A stretch of DNA of 64,000 nt from contig PAKZ01000031.1 in assembly GCA_002706335.1 (NCBI GenBank), forward strand, positions 62,001-126,000. The letters are read 5' to 3'. The notes beneath the pieces were generated by a model. It saw only the letters and a list, made by a program, of their open reading frames with translations, searched no databases and was not told where the DNA came from. Position 1 is the first letter of the stretch, and each line of letters begins with the position of its first letter. Source of the DNA: Ahrensia sp. Its GTDB lineage: Bacteria > Pseudomonadota > Alphaproteobacteria > Rhizobiales > Rhizobiaceae. Both the position numbers and the translations under genes were made by a program. Below, in pieces: positions 18,461-28,605 of this stretch.

Positions 18461-19240
18461 TCAGGCGTCGCGGCGCACGGCTATGCCGGCCTCGGCCATG
18501 AAATCCTTGGCCTCGCCGATCGTATAGGTTCCGAAGTGGAAGATCGAGGCGGCGAGAACGGCCGTGGCATGGACGTCGCGGATGCCCTCAACCAAGTGTT
18601 CAAGCGTGCCGACGCCGCCGGACGCGATCACCGGCACGCGCACCGCATCGGCGACGGCGCGGGTCAGCGGGATATTGTAGCCGATCTTTGTGCCGTCACG
18701 GTCCATCGAGGTCAGAAGGATCTCGCCAGCGCCGAGGTCGACGATCTTGCGGGCGAACTCCACCGCGTCGATGCCGGTCGGCACGCGGCCGCCATGGGTG
18801 AAGATCTCCCACCGGGGCTCTTCCCCGCCCTCGTCGACCGCCTTCGCGTCGATGGCAACGACGATGCACTGGTTTCCGAATTTGTCGGCGGCCTCGGCCA
18901 CCAGTTCGGGACGTTTCACCGCCGCGGTATTGATCGAAACCTTGTCGGCGCCGGCCAGCAAGAGCTTGCGGACATCCTCGACCGCACGCACGCCGCCGCC
19001 GACGGTGAGCGGCATGAAGCACTGTTCGGCGGTGCGCGCGACGACATCGTAGATCGTCTCGCGATTGTCGGAAGACGCGGTAATGTCGAGAAAGCAGAGC
19101 TCATCCGCGCCGGCGGCGTCATAGGCCTTGGCCGCCTCGACCGGATCGCCGGCATCGATCAGATCGACGAAATTCACCCCTTTGACGACCCGACCGTTGG
19201 CTACGTCCAGGCAGGGAATGACGCGGGCTTTTAAGGTCAT
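18461..19240 (-). CDS. hisF: Imidazole glycerol phosphate synthase, cyclase subunit HisF
   Basis: 259 residues forming a TIM barrel. With HisH it converts PRFAR and ammonia to imidazole glycerol phosphate and AICAR. Catalytic Asp12 lies in [16 protein letters not shown], and the second aspartate in [11 protein letters not shown]; phosphate-binding loops include TVGGGVR and IASGGVG. The start overlaps the hisA stop by 4 bp (coupled). Confidence 0.97.
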   Translation of the reverse strand: MTLKARVIPCLDVANGRVVKGVNFVDLIDAGDPVEAAKAYDAAGADELCFLDITASSDNRETIYDVVARTAEQCFMPLTVGGGVRAVEDVRKLLLAGADKVSINTAAVKRPELVAEAADKFGNQCIVVAIDAKAVDEGGEEPRWEIFTHGGRVPTGIDAVEFARKIVDLGAGEILLTSMDRDGTKIGYNIPLTRAVADAVRVPVIASGGVGTLEHLVEGIRDVHATAVLAASIFHFGTYTIGEAKDFMAEAGIAVRRDA

Positions 19241-19989
19241 TTCGCGTTCCCCTCACCGCGCAGCACTGTGAGCGCCTGATCCGGGTCGATGCGGCCATCA
19301 TAAAGCGCACGGCCGGAGATCGCGCCTTCCAGTTTCGCGGCGTCCGGCATGGTCATGCGGACGATGTCGGCGATGGAGGCAAGCCCACCGGAGGCGATCA
19401 CCGGAATGGAAACCGCTTCAGCGAGATCGATGGTCGAATCCCAATTGATGCCGGTCAGGATGCCGTCGCGGTCGATATCGGTATAGATGATCGCGGCGAC
19501 GCCCGCGCCCTCGAATTTCTTCGCCAGTTCGATGACGCCGAGTTCGGAAGCCTCCGCCCAGCCCTCGACAGCGACCTTGCCGCCCTTGGCGTCGATGCCG
19601 ACGGCGATCTTGCCGGGAAACTTTCTGCAGGCCTCGATGACGAGATCGGGATCGCGCACGGCGATCGTGCCGAGGATGACGCGGGCGAGGCCTTTTTCAA
19701 GCCAGTTTTCGATGTGCTTGAGCGAGCGGATGCCGCCGCCGAGCTGTACCGGGTTGGTTGTCGCGGCCAGGATTGCCTCGACCGCCGCTCCGTTGACCGA
19801 CTGGCCCTCGAACGCGCCGTTCAGATCGACCACATGCAGCCATTCGAAGCCCTGATCCTGGAAGGCTTTCGCCTGCGCAGCAGGGTCGGGGTTGTAGACG
19901 GTCGCCTGGCCCATGTCGCCCTTGACGAGGCGCACGCACTGACCGTCCTTAAGGTCGATGGCGGGAAAGAGGATCTTGTTGGCGGACAT
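19237..19989 (-). CDS. hisA: ProFAR isomerase HisA
   Basis: 250 residues from ATG 19989 ([16 protein letters not shown]); an in-frame ATG at 20007 has no ribosome-binding site. It performs the Amadori rearrangement of ProFAR in the histidine pathway. The TIM-barrel catalytic Asp12 lies in [14 protein letters not shown] and the second in YTDIDRDG. It is tightly packed between hisH and hisF. Confidence 0.96.
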   Translation of the reverse strand: MSANKILFPAIDLKDGQCVRLVKGDMGQATVYNPDPAAQAKAFQDQGFEWLHVVDLNGAFEGQSVNGAAVEAILAATTNPVQLGGGIRSLKHIENWLEKGLARVILGTIAVRDPDLVIEACRKFPGKIAVGIDAKGGKVAVEGWAEASELGVIELAKKFEGAGVAAIIYTDIDRDGILTGINWDSTIDLAEAVSIPVIASGGLASIADIVRMTMPDAAKLEGAISGRALYDGRIDPDQALTVLRGEGNAK

Positions 19990-19994
19990 GGCCT

Positions 19995-20645
19995 TCAGGG
20001 CTTCCATTTCAGGAAATTGGCGATCAGGGCCAGACCGAGCGTCTGGCTCTTTTCCGGGTGGAACTGGGTGCCGAACATGTTGTCGCGCCCTACGGCGGCG
20101 GTGCCCGGCCCGCCGTAATCGGTACGCGCCACGACGTCCACCTGGCTGTCGGCGGCGAGATGGTAGGAATGGACGAAATAGGCGTGCAGCCCGTCCTCGC
20201 CGGTATGGATGCCATCAAACAGCGGGTGCGGACGGACGAGATCCAGCGTGTTCCAACCGATCTGGGGAATTTTCAGTGTGGGGTCGCCCGGCACCATTTC
20301 AACGACATTGCCCGCGATCCAGCCGAGACCGTTTGTTACAGTCTTTTCAAGACCGCGCGCCGACATGAGCTGCATGCCGACGCAAATGCCAAAAAAGGGC
20401 CGGGCCTTGTCGACCACGGCCGCATTCAGTGCATCCACCATGCCCGGCACAGCATCGAGGCCGGCGCGGCAATCGGCATAGGCGCCGACGCCCGGCAGGA
20501 CGATGCGGGCGGCCGTCGCCACGCGATCGGCGTCCGAGGTCAGGTCGATTTCGGCCGAAACGCCGGCCTCGCGGGCCGAGCGCTCGAAGGATTTGACGGC
20601 CGAGCGGAGATTGCCGGAGCCGTAATCGATAATCGCAACACGCAT
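19995..20645 (-). CDS. hisH: Imidazole glycerol phosphate synthase, glutaminase subunit HisH
   Basis: 216 residues from ATG 20645 ([15 protein letters not shown]); a GTG at 20654 would overlap the upstream stop. The class-I glutamine amidotransferase triad is visible: Cys88 in [11 protein letters not shown], and His and Glu in [10 protein letters not shown]. It feeds ammonia to HisF. It follows the DUF2628 gene immediately. Confidence 0.96.
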   Translation of the reverse strand: MRVAIIDYGSGNLRSAVKSFERSAREAGVSAEIDLTSDADRVATAARIVLPGVGAYADCRAGLDAVPGMVDALNAAVVDKARPFFGICVGMQLMSARGLEKTVTNGLGWIAGNVVEMVPGDPTLKIPQIGWNTLDLVRPHPLFDGIHTGEDGLHAYFVHSYHLAADSQVDVVARTDYGGPGTAAVGRDNMFGTQFHPEKSQTLGLALIANFLKWKP

Positions 20646-20650
20646 GGCGC

Positions 20651-21124
20651 TCACCGTTCTCCCGCGAAGCCGAAAACCATGTCGGGATGGTCGGCCGCCG
20701 GCAGCGGCGGCGGCGTGGCCACCTTATGTCCGGTCACCGGAGCGGGCTTTTGCGGCGGCGCGCCGCTTCCTGCGAACCAGCGGATTTCCGCCTCGCTAAG
20801 GCTGGGCGCGACGCCCGCGCCGGTCTCCAGATAGCCGAGCCGGCGAAACTTCGCGATCCGCCAGGCAGAACCCTCCAGCGCAACGAAAAAACTGACCACT
20901 AAGCCGGCGACAAACATTGCCGGGCCGGGGGCCAGATATTCGCCGATCATGCCGATGCCTACGGAAACCAGCAGCAAAACGATGGCTGCGAACCAGAGCC
21001 GGTACCACAACAGCCAGACGAGCGGGAAAATCAGCGCGAGATAGGAAAACTCGTCGCGCACAAGTTCCGTCTCGATGCGGCGTCCCGCAGCGGGCCGGCG
21101 TTCAAGAACAACATAGCTTGCCAT
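20651..21124 (-). CDS. DUF2628 membrane protein embedded in the his operon
   Basis: 157 residues. The N-terminal half holds an amphipathic start and two or three membrane segments (about 26–60 and 66–84), while the C-terminal half is proline-rich and presumably cytoplasmic. It matches the DUF2628 pattern known from Rhizobiales between hisB and hisH. No catalytic motif is seen and the function is unknown. The stop overlaps the GTG alternative start of hisH, so it is surely cotranscribed with the histidine genes. Confidence 0.85.
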   Translation of the reverse strand: MASYVVLERRPAAGRRIETELVRDEFSYLALIFPLVWLLWYRLWFAAIVLLLVSVGIGMIGEYLAPGPAMFVAGLVVSFFVALEGSAWRIAKFRRLGYLETGAGVAPSLSEAEIRWFAGSGAPPQKPAPVTGHKVATPPPLPAADHPDMVFGFAGER

Positions 21125-21133
21125 GGCCAGAGC

Positions 21134-21733
21134 CTATCCGTTGAGCGTGCCCTTGGTCGAGGGGATCGCATCCGCCTGACGCGGATCGATCTCGACGGCG
21201 GTTCGCAATACGCGCGCCACCGCCTTGAAACAGGTCTCGGCGATATGGTGGCTGTTGGCGCCGTAAAGATTTTCGACATGCAGAGTGATGCCGGCATTCT
21301 GCGCGAAAGCCTGGAAGAACTCGCGCACCAACTCAGTGTCGAAAGTGCCGATCTTCTGGGTCGGGAAGTCGACCTTGAAGATCAGGAAAGGACGGCCGGA
21401 CACGTCGATGGCTGCGCGGGTCAGCGCCTCGTCCATGGCAAGATCGAGGCTGGCATAGCGGGTAACGCCGCGACGATCGCCGAGCGCCTTCGCCAGCGCC
21501 TGGCCGAGCGCAATGCCGGTATCCTCCACGGTGTGGTGATCATCGATATGCAGGTCGCCCACGGCGCTCACGGTCATGTCGATCAGCGAATGACGCGCGA
21601 GCTGATCAAGCATGTGATCGAAGAAGCCAATGCCGGTCTTCATCTCATGTTTGCCGGTGCCGTCCAGATTCACGGTGACGGAAATGGCGGTCTCGTTCGT
21701 CTTGCGGCTGATCTCAGCCGTGCGCGAGGTCAT
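21134..21733 (-). CDS. hisB: Imidazoleglycerol-phosphate dehydratase
   Basis: 199 residues from ATG 21733 ([16 protein letters not shown]), preceded by AAGAAAGGGC; the longer frame to 21898 runs through the hslV promoter. Mono-functional HisB without the phosphatase domain. Metal-binding histidine motifs [21 protein letters not shown] and ANSHHIAE are intact. It starts the minus-strand his run and is divergent from hslV. Confidence 0.96.
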   Translation of the reverse strand: MTSRTAEISRKTNETAISVTVNLDGTGKHEMKTGIGFFDHMLDQLARHSLIDMTVSAVGDLHIDDHHTVEDTGIALGQALAKALGDRRGVTRYASLDLAMDEALTRAAIDVSGRPFLIFKVDFPTQKIGTFDTELVREFFQAFAQNAGITLHVENLYGANSHHIAETCFKAVARVLRTAVEIDPRQADAIPSTKGTLNG

Positions 21734-21881
21734 GGCGAATGCCCTTTCTTGTCGGCGACTGCGCCTCATAACAAGGGTTTGGCGCAAATGCCAGCATGTC
21801 ACCCGCCCGTTTGCATTTGATCTCTCCCCGCTTACATAGCGAGGACGAAATCGGGTCGCTCGACCCCGGAAAGGATACGTG

Positions 21882-22445
21882 ATGAGCGAGAAGGACAATC
21901 CCTACGGCACGATGCACGCCACGACGATCGTTACCGTGCGCAAGGGCGACAAGGTGGTGATCGCGGGCGACGGCCAGGTCAGCCTCGGGCAGACGGTGAT
22001 GAAGGGCAATGCGCGCAAAGTGCGCCGCATCGGCAAGAACAACGAAGTGATCACCGGTTTCGCCGGCGCGACGGCGGACGCCTTCACCCTGCTCGACCGT
22101 CTGGAAAAGAAGCTGGAACAGTATCCGAACCAGCTGATGCGCGCCGCAGTGGAACTCGCCAAGGACTGGCGTACCGACAAATATCTGCGCAATCTCGAGG
22201 CGATGATGCTGGTGGCCGACAAGTCGATTTCGCTGTGCGTGACCGGCAATGGCGACGTGCTCGAGCCGGAAGAAGGCGTCATGGCGATCGGCTCGGGCGG
22301 CAATGACGCACTCGCTGCGGCCCGCGCCCTGATCGATACCGACATGGATGCCGAGGCAATCGCTCGGCGCGCCATGAAGATCGCATCCGATATCTGCGTT
22401 TACACCAACGGCAACGTCATCGTCGAAAGCCTGGATGCCGAGTGA
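21882..22445 (+). CDS. hslV: HslV peptidase subunit of the HslUV protease
   Basis: 187 residues. The short pro-sequence ends before [11 protein letters not shown], so Thr14 is the likely N-terminal nucleophile after processing; [14 protein letters not shown] is a conserved family segment. HslV forms the double hexamer that degrades proteins unfolded by HslU. I chose ATG 21882 behind GGAAAGG; GTG 21879 is possible. Unlike in E. coli, hslU does not follow directly: two other genes lie in between. The gap to hisB carries TTTGAT and CTTACATA about 15 bp apart, which could be a heat-shock promoter, but the match is poor. Confidence 0.97.
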   Translation: MSEKDNPYGTMHATTIVTVRKGDKVVIAGDGQVSLGQTVMKGNARKVRRIGKNNEVITGFAGATADAFTLLDRLEKKLEQYPNQLMRAAVELAKDWRTDKYLRNLEAMMLVADKSISLCVTGNGDVLEPEEGVMAIGSGGNDALAAARALIDTDMDAEAIARRAMKIASDICVYTNGNVIVESLDAE

Positions 22446-22977
22446 GCGGAACATTCGCTTCGCGCCTGTTACGCCGGCTGACTATCCGCTGCTGAGGCGT
22501 TGGATGGAAAGCCCGCATATGCGCGAATGGTGGGGCGAACCGGAAACCGAACTGGGCTATATCCGCGACATGGTGGAAGGGCGCGACACCACGCGACCCT
22601 TCATCTTTCACGTCGACGGGGAGCCTGCCGGTTACATCCAGGTCTGGTCAATCGGAGATGCAATCGCGGGAGGCTACGACGACAAGGCGCCCTGGCTTCA
22701 CGGCGCGACGCCGGACGCGGTTGGCGTCGACCTTTCGATCGGCAATCCGGACCAGCTCTCGCGCGGCATCGGCACCGAGGTCCTGCGAAATTTCCTCGCC
22801 ATGCTTGTCGAAGAGGGCCACGAAACCATCATTATCGATCCCGACGAAGCCAACAGGCGCGCCGTCAGGGCCTATGAAAAGGCCGGCTTCGTCGCGTATG
22901 ACCGGCATGTGGACGATGACAGCGTGACGCTATTGATGAAGCTCGATCTCAAGCGCTTCAAGGAGACGACCGGATGA
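22435..22977 (+). CDS. GNAT-family N-acetyltransferase (AAC(6')-like)
   Basis: 180 residues. The acetyl-CoA loop is [12 protein letters not shown] (110–121), with the GNAT ending [14 protein letters not shown]. The N-terminal half ([20 protein letters not shown] … WWGEP) resembles the aminoglycoside 6'-N-acetyltransferase subfamily, but chromosomal members often have other substrates, so resistance should not be assumed. It overlaps the hslV end by 11 bp and the next gene by 4 bp, indicating a single transcript. Confidence 0.88.
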   Translation: MPSERNIRFAPVTPADYPLLRRWMESPHMREWWGEPETELGYIRDMVEGRDTTRPFIFHVDGEPAGYIQVWSIGDAIAGGYDDKAPWLHGATPDAVGVDLSIGNPDQLSRGIGTEVLRNFLAMLVEEGHETIIIDPDEANRRAVRAYEKAGFVAYDRHVDDDSVTLLMKLDLKRFKETTG

Positions 22978-24119
22978 TTTCCAGACACACGCTCGATCTT
23001 GCGGTCGAACGCGCGATCATCACCGCCGACCAGCGCGACGGGATCGTCTCGCTTGCAACGACGCCGCCGCCCATTCCCGACAGCGCGTCCACCGACGAGC
23101 CAATGCGGCTGGTCGGCGGCGGCAACGACCTGTTCGTCACGATCGGCATCCTGCTTCTGTTTGCCGGCGCGCTGTTCGCGTTGCAATCCTATCCGGGCGT
23201 GACCGTTCCAATGACCGCCGCTATCCTCGGCGTCTTTGCCTGGCTGGTCGCGGAATTCGTTACGCGGCAGAAGCGGATGCGCCTGTCGAGCACGGTTCTG
23301 GGACTCGGCTTCATCGCCGCGGTGACAACGCTGCTCGGCCGCTATCTGGAAACCAGATACGGGCTCGGAGCGGTCGAAAATCCGATCGAACTGGCCGGAC
23401 TTCGTCCGCAGGCGGAGACCTATGCCGCGATCTTTTTCGGCGGCACGGCGGTCGCGGCCATCGTCTATTTCGCCCGGTTCCGCGTGCCTATCATGGCAGC
23501 GGTGCTGGCGCTGAGTTTTACCGGCACGGCGTTTTTCCTCGCGACGCTCTATTTCTATGACGGCCTGGCCAACGGGCAGGTCTTGCTGCCCACGATCGAC
23601 CAGGTTCCGGAAGTGTTGTCGAAAGCGCTCTATATTCCGCTGATCTGCGGCTTCGTCGTCTTCGGTGTCGGGCTGGCGCTCGACCTGCACGACCGCGAGC
23701 GCTTCACCGTCTGGTCGGACTGCGCCTTTTGGCTGCATGTCATTTCGGCACCGCTGCTGGTCCATCCTCTGTTCATCCTCGCCACCGGGCAGGATGTCGT
23801 TTTCGGGGAGATCGAACCGGGCGTGACGGCTTCTGTCATGCTGGGCATACTGATCGTCGCCTTCGTCTATGTGGCGCTTGCCATCGACCGGCGGTCGCTG
23901 TTGATCCCGACGCTCGCCTATTTCGGCTCGCTCGGCATCTACTATCTCGTCAATTCGGCCGCCAACTCCACCGGCATCCCACCCTTCGCGCTTATCCTGC
24001 TCGCCATCGGCGCGCTGATCATCATGTTCGGAGCCGGCTGGCAAAATATCAGGCGCTTGATTGTCGCACCCACCCTCCCCACATCGGTGCTGAAAAAACT
24101 TCCTCCCATAAGACGCTGA
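22974..24119 (+). CDS. Conserved polytopic membrane protein between hslV and hslU
   Basis: 381 residues. A 45-residue soluble N-terminus precedes about ten hydrophobic segments spanning residues 50–360, then a short basic C-terminus. I do not recognise a catalytic motif. Its general layout recalls DUF2157/DUF4401-type membrane proteins, but I am not sure of that. The start overlaps the GNAT gene by 4 bp and hslU begins 6 bp after its stop, so it is locked into the hslVU transcript. Confidence 0.8.
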   Translation: MISRHTLDLAVERAIITADQRDGIVSLATTPPPIPDSASTDEPMRLVGGGNDLFVTIGILLLFAGALFALQSYPGVTVPMTAAILGVFAWLVAEFVTRQKRMRLSSTVLGLGFIAAVTTLLGRYLETRYGLGAVENPIELAGLRPQAETYAAIFFGGTAVAAIVYFARFRVPIMAAVLALSFTGTAFFLATLYFYDGLANGQVLLPTIDQVPEVLSKALYIPLICGFVVFGVGLALDLHDRERFTVWSDCAFWLHVISAPLLVHPLFILATGQDVVFGEIEPGVTASVMLGILIVAFVYVALAIDRRSLLIPTLAYFGSLGIYYLVNSAANSTGIPPFALILLAIGALIIMFGAGWQNIRRLIVAPTLPTSVLKKLPPIRR

Positions 24120-24125
24120 GTTAAC

Positions 24126-25439
24126 ATGTCTGATTTCTCTCCGCGGGAAACCGTTTCCGAACTCGACCGCTACATCATCGGCCAGAAAGACGCCAAGCGG
24201 GCCGTGGCCATCGCACTGCGCAACCGCTGGCGGCGGCAGCGCCTCGAAGGCTCGCTGCGCGACGAGGTGATGCCGAAGAATATCCTGATGATCGGGCCTA
24301 CCGGCGTCGGCAAGACGGAAATCTCGCGCAGACTGGCGAAGCTCGCCGGCGCTCCGTTCGTGAAGGTCGAGGCGACGAAGTTCACCGAGGTCGGCTATGT
24401 CGGCCGCGATGTGGAGCAGATCGTGCGCGACCTGGTGGAAGCAGGCATCTCCCTGGTTCGCGAGAAAAAGCGCGAAGAGGTCAAGGCCAAGGCGCACGTG
24501 AATGCCGAGCAGCGTGTCCTCGACGCGCTTGTCGGACCCGGCGCCAGCCCGGCCACCAAGGACAGTTTCCGCAAGAAGTTGCGCGAGGGACAGCTCGACG
24601 ACAAGGAGATCGAGGTCGAGATCTCCGATACGAGCGGCGGCGGCATGCCGGGATTCGAGGTACCGGGCATGCCCGGCGCCAATATCGGCATGATCAACCT
24701 CAACGACATGCTCGGAAAGGCGTTTGGCGGCGCCAAGACCAAGAAGGTCCGAACGACGGTGCGCGAATCCTATGGCGTCCTGCTCAATGACGAGTCCGAC
24801 AAGCTGCTCGATCAGGAACAGATCACCCAGGAAGCGCTGCGCGCCGCAGAGAATGACGGCATCGTCTTCCTCGACGAAATCGACAAGATCGCCGCTTCGG
24901 AGGGCCGTTACGGCGCCGGGGTCAGCCGCGAAGGCGTGCAGCGCGACCTGCTGCCGCTGGTCGAGGGCACGACCGTGGCGACGAAATACGGTCCGGTGAA
25001 GACCGACCATATCCTGTTCATCGCGTCGGGCGCGTTCCATGTCTCCAAGCCGTCCGACCTTTTGCCGGAATTGCAGGGCCGCTTGCCGATCCGCGTCGAA
25101 CTGCGGGCGCTGGAGCGCGAAGACTTCAAGCGCATCCTGACCGAAACGGAAGCGAGCCTGATCAAGCAGTATATCGCGCTCATGAAAACCGAAGACGTGA
25201 CAGTGACCTTCACCGAAGACGCCATTGACGCGCTGGCCGACATTGCCGTCGATTTGAACGCAACGATCGAGAATATTGGAGCCCGCCGGCTGCAAACGGT
25301 GATGGAACGGGTTCTCGACGAGATTTCGTACGAAGCGCCCGACAAGTCAGGCGAGGAGTATGTGATCGACGGCGACTATGTGCGCAAGCAGATCGGAGCG
25401 CTGGCGCAAAACGCCGATCTGTCGCGCTACATACTGTGA
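24126..25439 (+). CDS. hslU: HslU ATPase subunit of the HslUV protease
   Basis: 437 residues. AAA+ unfoldase with Walker A GPTGVGKT (57–64), Walker [13 protein letters not shown], the pore motif GYVGRD, and an I-domain between about 110 and 240. The family C-terminus DLSRYIL, which docks into HslV, is intact. It ends a four-gene run that starts at hslV. Confidence 0.98.
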   Translation: MSDFSPRETVSELDRYIIGQKDAKRAVAIALRNRWRRQRLEGSLRDEVMPKNILMIGPTGVGKTEISRRLAKLAGAPFVKVEATKFTEVGYVGRDVEQIVRDLVEAGISLVREKKREEVKAKAHVNAEQRVLDALVGPGASPATKDSFRKKLREGQLDDKEIEVEISDTSGGGMPGFEVPGMPGANIGMINLNDMLGKAFGGAKTKKVRTTVRESYGVLLNDESDKLLDQEQITQEALRAAENDGIVFLDEIDKIAASEGRYGAGVSREGVQRDLLPLVEGTTVATKYGPVKTDHILFIASGAFHVSKPSDLLPELQGRLPIRVELRALEREDFKRILTETEASLIKQYIALMKTEDVTVTFTEDAIDALADIAVDLNATIENIGARRLQTVMERVLDEISYEAPDKSGEEYVIDGDYVRKQIGALAQNADLSRYIL

Positions 25440-25510
25440 CCGAACGGCCATAACGGTATTTTCGTTGCCGGGACTACTCGACTCCGCAAGAGGCATTAAT
25501 TACTAGCAGG

Positions 25511-26503
25511 ATGGGGCGCAGAGTCAGAAAACAATTAACGATGCCGTCATTCAGAATTCCTTTGGCAGGCGCACTGGCGATCTTGCTATGGGCTGCCGTC
25601 CCGGCATCTGCCCTGACCGTTATCGAGCCCGGCAACCGGCACACCGAGCAGCCCCCCATTCCCGGCGCATCGAAAAACCGCACCAAGGCGCTGAAGACCA
25701 CTTTCGACCGCAAGTACAAGAAAGTTCTTGGACTGCTGCAGCGCGACAAGCGGCTTATCGCGCAGATCAAGAAATCGGCGGACGATTTCGGCATCGACCC
25801 GATCCACATGATTGGCGCGATCGTCGGCGAGCACACCTACAATGTCGATGCCTATGACCGCGCGCAAACCTATTACGTGAAGGCGGTCGCCTATCTGAAG
25901 GGTCGGATCGACTTCGAGTATGACGGCGAAGATGTCGAGGATTTCATCAAACGGCCGGAATTCTCGCGCTGCGAGGGCATTGCCGACAGCCGCGCGGTCT
26001 GGAGTTGCCGCGAGAGCGTCTGGGAAAGCAAGTTCCGCGGCAAGAAGGTCGACGGCAAGTCCTTCCCCAACAATCGGTTCTCGGCGGTCTTTTTCCAACC
26101 GTTCTATGCCGGTCAGACCTTCGGGCTCGGCCAGCTCAATCCGCTGACCGCGCTTATGATGTCCGACCGTGTGCACGCGGTGACCGGTATGCCGGAGCTG
26201 TCCGCCACAAATGGCAAGGATGTCTATGAGGCAATCATGGATCCCGGCAAGACGCTGCCTTATATGGCGGCAACGCTGGCAACGGCCATCGAGGACTACC
26301 GCAAGATCGCCGGTTTCGACATTTCCGCGAATCCAGGCCTGACCGCCACGCTTTACAATACCGGCGATTCTCTCGGTCGCGCGCAGGAACTTGCGAAGCG
26401 CAACCGACGGGCGGGCAAGACGGTCTATCCGGAAGAAAACTATTACGGCTGGATGATCAACGACCGCGAGGACGAATTGCGGGCGTTGCTGACGGGCGGT
26501 TAA
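25511..26503 (+). CDS. DUF1402 protein with lysozyme-like features
   Basis: 330 residues; ATG 25541 (MPSFRIP) is an equally good start. A signal peptide (LAGALAILLWAAVPASALT) suggests export. The family is a Rhizobiales-type DUF1402 protein of unknown function. I note an SLT-like pattern: IKKSADDFGIDPIHMIGAI then Glu107 in VGEHTYN, followed by GLGQLNPLTA at 205–214, which resembles the catalytic Glu and GxxQ motifs of lytic transglycosylases, separated by a large insertion. Cys154 and Cys166 may form a disulfide. It lies between hslU and the convergent xre gene and may be cotranscribed with hslU (71-bp gap). Confidence 0.75.
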   Translation: MGRRVRKQLTMPSFRIPLAGALAILLWAAVPASALTVIEPGNRHTEQPPIPGASKNRTKALKTTFDRKYKKVLGLLQRDKRLIAQIKKSADDFGIDPIHMIGAIVGEHTYNVDAYDRAQTYYVKAVAYLKGRIDFEYDGEDVEDFIKRPEFSRCEGIADSRAVWSCRESVWESKFRGKKVDGKSFPNNRFSAVFFQPFYAGQTFGLGQLNPLTALMMSDRVHAVTGMPELSATNGKDVYEAIMDPGKTLPYMAATLATAIEDYRKIAGFDISANPGLTATLYNTGDSLGRAQELAKRNRRAGKTVYPEENYYGWMINDREDELRALLTGG

Positions 26504-26512
26504 TCGGCGCGA

Positions 26513-26890
26513 TCAGTCCGGGTGAGCGGAGCGATTATTCAAGACCCGCAGCCGGTGGATTAGCGTTTCGAGATCCTCGGCGGACAAGCCGGCAATCGAT
26601 TGTTGCAGCAGATTGGCCAGTTCGGTGGCCATCGGATGCATGCCGGATGTATCGATCGTCACTTTCGGAGCCGATTGGAGTGCAAGGCGCTGAAGTTCAT
26701 CGGCATCATCCCAGATGATGTTCAGGCAGGCGATGATACGCTGAAGCAGCACCCAGGACGGGACGCCGCGATGGCCGTGTTCCAATGCGGAAAGGTAGGC
26801 GGCTGAAACGCCGATCCGCGCCGCCATCTGTTTTTGCGTCATGTTGCGCTCGGCGCGCAGCTGTCGCAGTCTTTCACCAAATGGCGTCAT
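26513..26890 (-). CDS. Xre-family helix-turn-helix regulator
   Basis: 125 residues. Residues about 4–60 form a Cro/CI-type HTH (ERLRQLRAERNMTQKQMAARIGVSAAYLSALEHG). The C-terminal half is helical and contains no recognised ligand domain. It overlaps the upstream Smr gene by 4 bp, so it belongs to the mltA–smr–xre transcript. Conserved in Rhizobiales next to smr; its targets are unknown. Confidence 0.9.
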   Translation of the reverse strand: MTPFGERLRQLRAERNMTQKQMAARIGVSAAYLSALEHGHRGVPSWVLLQRIIACLNIIWDDADELQRLALQSAPKVTIDTSGMHPMATELANLLQQSIAGLSAEDLETLIHRLRVLNNRSAHPD

Positions 26891-27501
26891 GGCCTGAAGC
26901 TCCCGTCGGCGCGCGCCAGCCTCCTCAGCCGCACATAGATCGCACCCTCTCCGCCGTGGTGACGGCTCGCCGACGCGTAGCCGCTGACAAGTTCAGCAAA
27001 GCGCGGGCTCGAAAGCCAGACGGGCACCATGCGTTTCAGCACCCCTTCGCTTCCAAGGGAGCGGCCTTTTCCGGTGACGACGAGGACATGTCGCGCGCCG
27101 CGCGCACGCTGATCGGCAAGAAAGACGTAGAGTCGGTCATGGGCCTGATCCTGCGTCATCGCGTGCAGATCGACCCTCGCATCGATGGCTATGCGGCCCT
27201 TGGCTATCTTTCGGGTCGTCGGCCGGTCGATGACGGGCTCCGGCTGCGGTTTGCGCTTCGGCGCCGGCGGAAGGGGATGATGCGCGATGGGCGATTTGAT
27301 ATCGCCGGCCACGCCGGCCTTTTTCGCAGGCCTCGGATTGCCTTCCTGCATGGCGGCAGCGAATTCGCGCTCTGCCTCTTCCTGCGAAATGGTGGGAAGC
27401 GACAGTGGTCGGTCGCGCAAGGGCGTTACCGTTTTGCCGACGCGGCGCCACAGAACCGCATCTTCCTCGGAGAGCTTGCGATGACGACGACCCGAACTCA
27501 T
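26887..27501 (-). CDS. Smr/MutS-family domain protein
   Basis: 204 residues. The N-terminal half is charged and low-complexity; residues about 105–195 are an Smr domain with DLHAMTQDQAHDRL, VVTGKG and GGEGAIYVRLRR. Smr domains are nucleic-acid nicking or RNA-processing modules. It overlaps mltA and xre by 4 bp on either side. Confidence 0.92.
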   Translation of the reverse strand: MSSGRRHRKLSEEDAVLWRRVGKTVTPLRDRPLSLPTISQEEAEREFAAAMQEGNPRPAKKAGVAGDIKSPIAHHPLPPAPKRKPQPEPVIDRPTTRKIAKGRIAIDARVDLHAMTQDQAHDRLYVFLADQRARGARHVLVVTGKGRSLGSEGVLKRMVPVWLSSPRFAELVSGYASASRHHGGEGAIYVRLRRLARADGSFRP

Positions 27502-28595
27502 GACGCCAACGCCTTGCCCGTGTCGATTAGAACCGATTTCGGCACCAGCACGAAAAAATCGCAGGGCGAACGCACCGCGCCGGCCCGGTTTCCGGCTGCA
27601 TCTCCCGAGCCCATGAAAAGGTCGCCTCGGGCGGGGCCGGTAATGGCGCTGCCCGTATCCTGGGCGATCATCAGTTTCGACCAGTATGCACCGTTGACTG
27701 TATCCGCAGAGACGAAAACGGGCGTGCCGAATGTGTGCAGAAGTCGATCGACAGCCAATGACCGTTCCGCCGTCAGAGGCACTTTCGCAGCAGCAACCGG
27801 CCCGTCCGCCCGGTCGGCAACGGGAGCCTCACGGAAGAAAATGTGGGACCGGTTCTCCTCCATCAGCGGCCGGGCATCGTCTGGGTTCTCCGCCAGCCAA
27901 TGCCGAATCGCCGCCATGGATATGTCCGCGGGCGCGATCTCGCCACGTTCGACGAGAAGGCGGCCGATACCGGTGAAAGGATGACCGGACTTCCCGTCAT
28001 AGGTTATGCGCAGGTGCGCACCGTCTGCAAACACGAGCCGGGCCGCGCCCTGGATATGGGCAAAGAACGCATCCGCCTCGTTTTCGACCCAGCCGATCTC
28101 GAGACCGCGACCGTCCAGGAAGCCTGAATTGATCGCCTTTCGATCAGGATAGGCGGAGAGAGAACCATCTGCATTCGCCCGCGCAAATCGGATGTCGGGA
28201 TCCCAGCAGTCCGGGCGATTTTCCTCGCCGACCGCCACGAGATCATCCGGGCGGCGGTAGAACGGCACGCGAAACCGGTCCGTTCGTTCGCGCGATGCTT
28301 CGATTTCCGGTTCGTAATAGGCGGTGACGAAGCCTCGTTGACCGTCGTCTGCGGTGAGCGCAAAGCAATCGAAACGGTCCTCGAAGAAGCCGCGCGCATC
28401 ACAGCCAGTCGGCATGTCAGCCGCGTCCCGGAACAAGGGCTCAAGACTTTGCGGCGGCACACCCATCGCGCCGTGCCGATAGGTTTCGCCCCTTGGCCGG
28501 ACAGCATGTCGGCCAAAAGAGTCGAGCGCGGCGCGATGATCATCGCCCGCCCATCCGGGGAGCCCGGAAAACGGGACGGGTCGAAGCTTCCACAT
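27498..28595 (-). CDS. mltA: Membrane-bound lytic murein transglycosylase A
   Basis: 365 residues from ATG 28595 (MWKLRPVPFSGLPGW); the upstream frame overlaps the Tim44-like gene and is not homologous-looking. It cleaves peptidoglycan to 1,6-anhydro muropeptides. The MltA barrel motif GFVTAYYEPEIEAS and the 3D domain AQDTGSAITGPARGDLFMGS, with its catalytic Asp, are clear. No convincing lipobox is seen, so it may be periplasmic and soluble. It follows the Tim44-like gene by 10 bp. Confidence 0.93.
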   Translation of the reverse strand: MWKLRPVPFSGLPGWAGDDHRAALDSFGRHAVRPRGETYRHGAMGVPPQSLEPLFRDAADMPTGCDARGFFEDRFDCFALTADDGQRGFVTAYYEPEIEASRERTDRFRVPFYRRPDDLVAVGEENRPDCWDPDIRFARANADGSLSAYPDRKAINSGFLDGRGLEIGWVENEADAFFAHIQGAARLVFADGAHLRITYDGKSGHPFTGIGRLLVERGEIAPADISMAAIRHWLAENPDDARPLMEENRSHIFFREAPVADRADGPVAAAKVPLTAERSLAVDRLLHTFGTPVFVSADTVNGAYWSKLMIAQDTGSAITGPARGDLFMGSGDAAGNRAGAVRSPCDFFVLVPKSVLIDTGKALAS

Positions 28596-28605
28596 GGGAA
28601 GTGGA

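Noticed and set aside
21734-21881. RpoH heat-shock promoter before hslV
   Set aside because: TTTGAT and CTTACATA are present but too degenerate to call without mapping.
22435-22977. Aminoglycoside resistance gene
   Set aside because: The GNAT protein resembles AAC(6') but sits in a housekeeping operon; resistance cannot be inferred.
22872-25295. Minus-strand frame of 807 codons
   Set aside because: Antisense to the membrane protein and hslU, both with clear family features.
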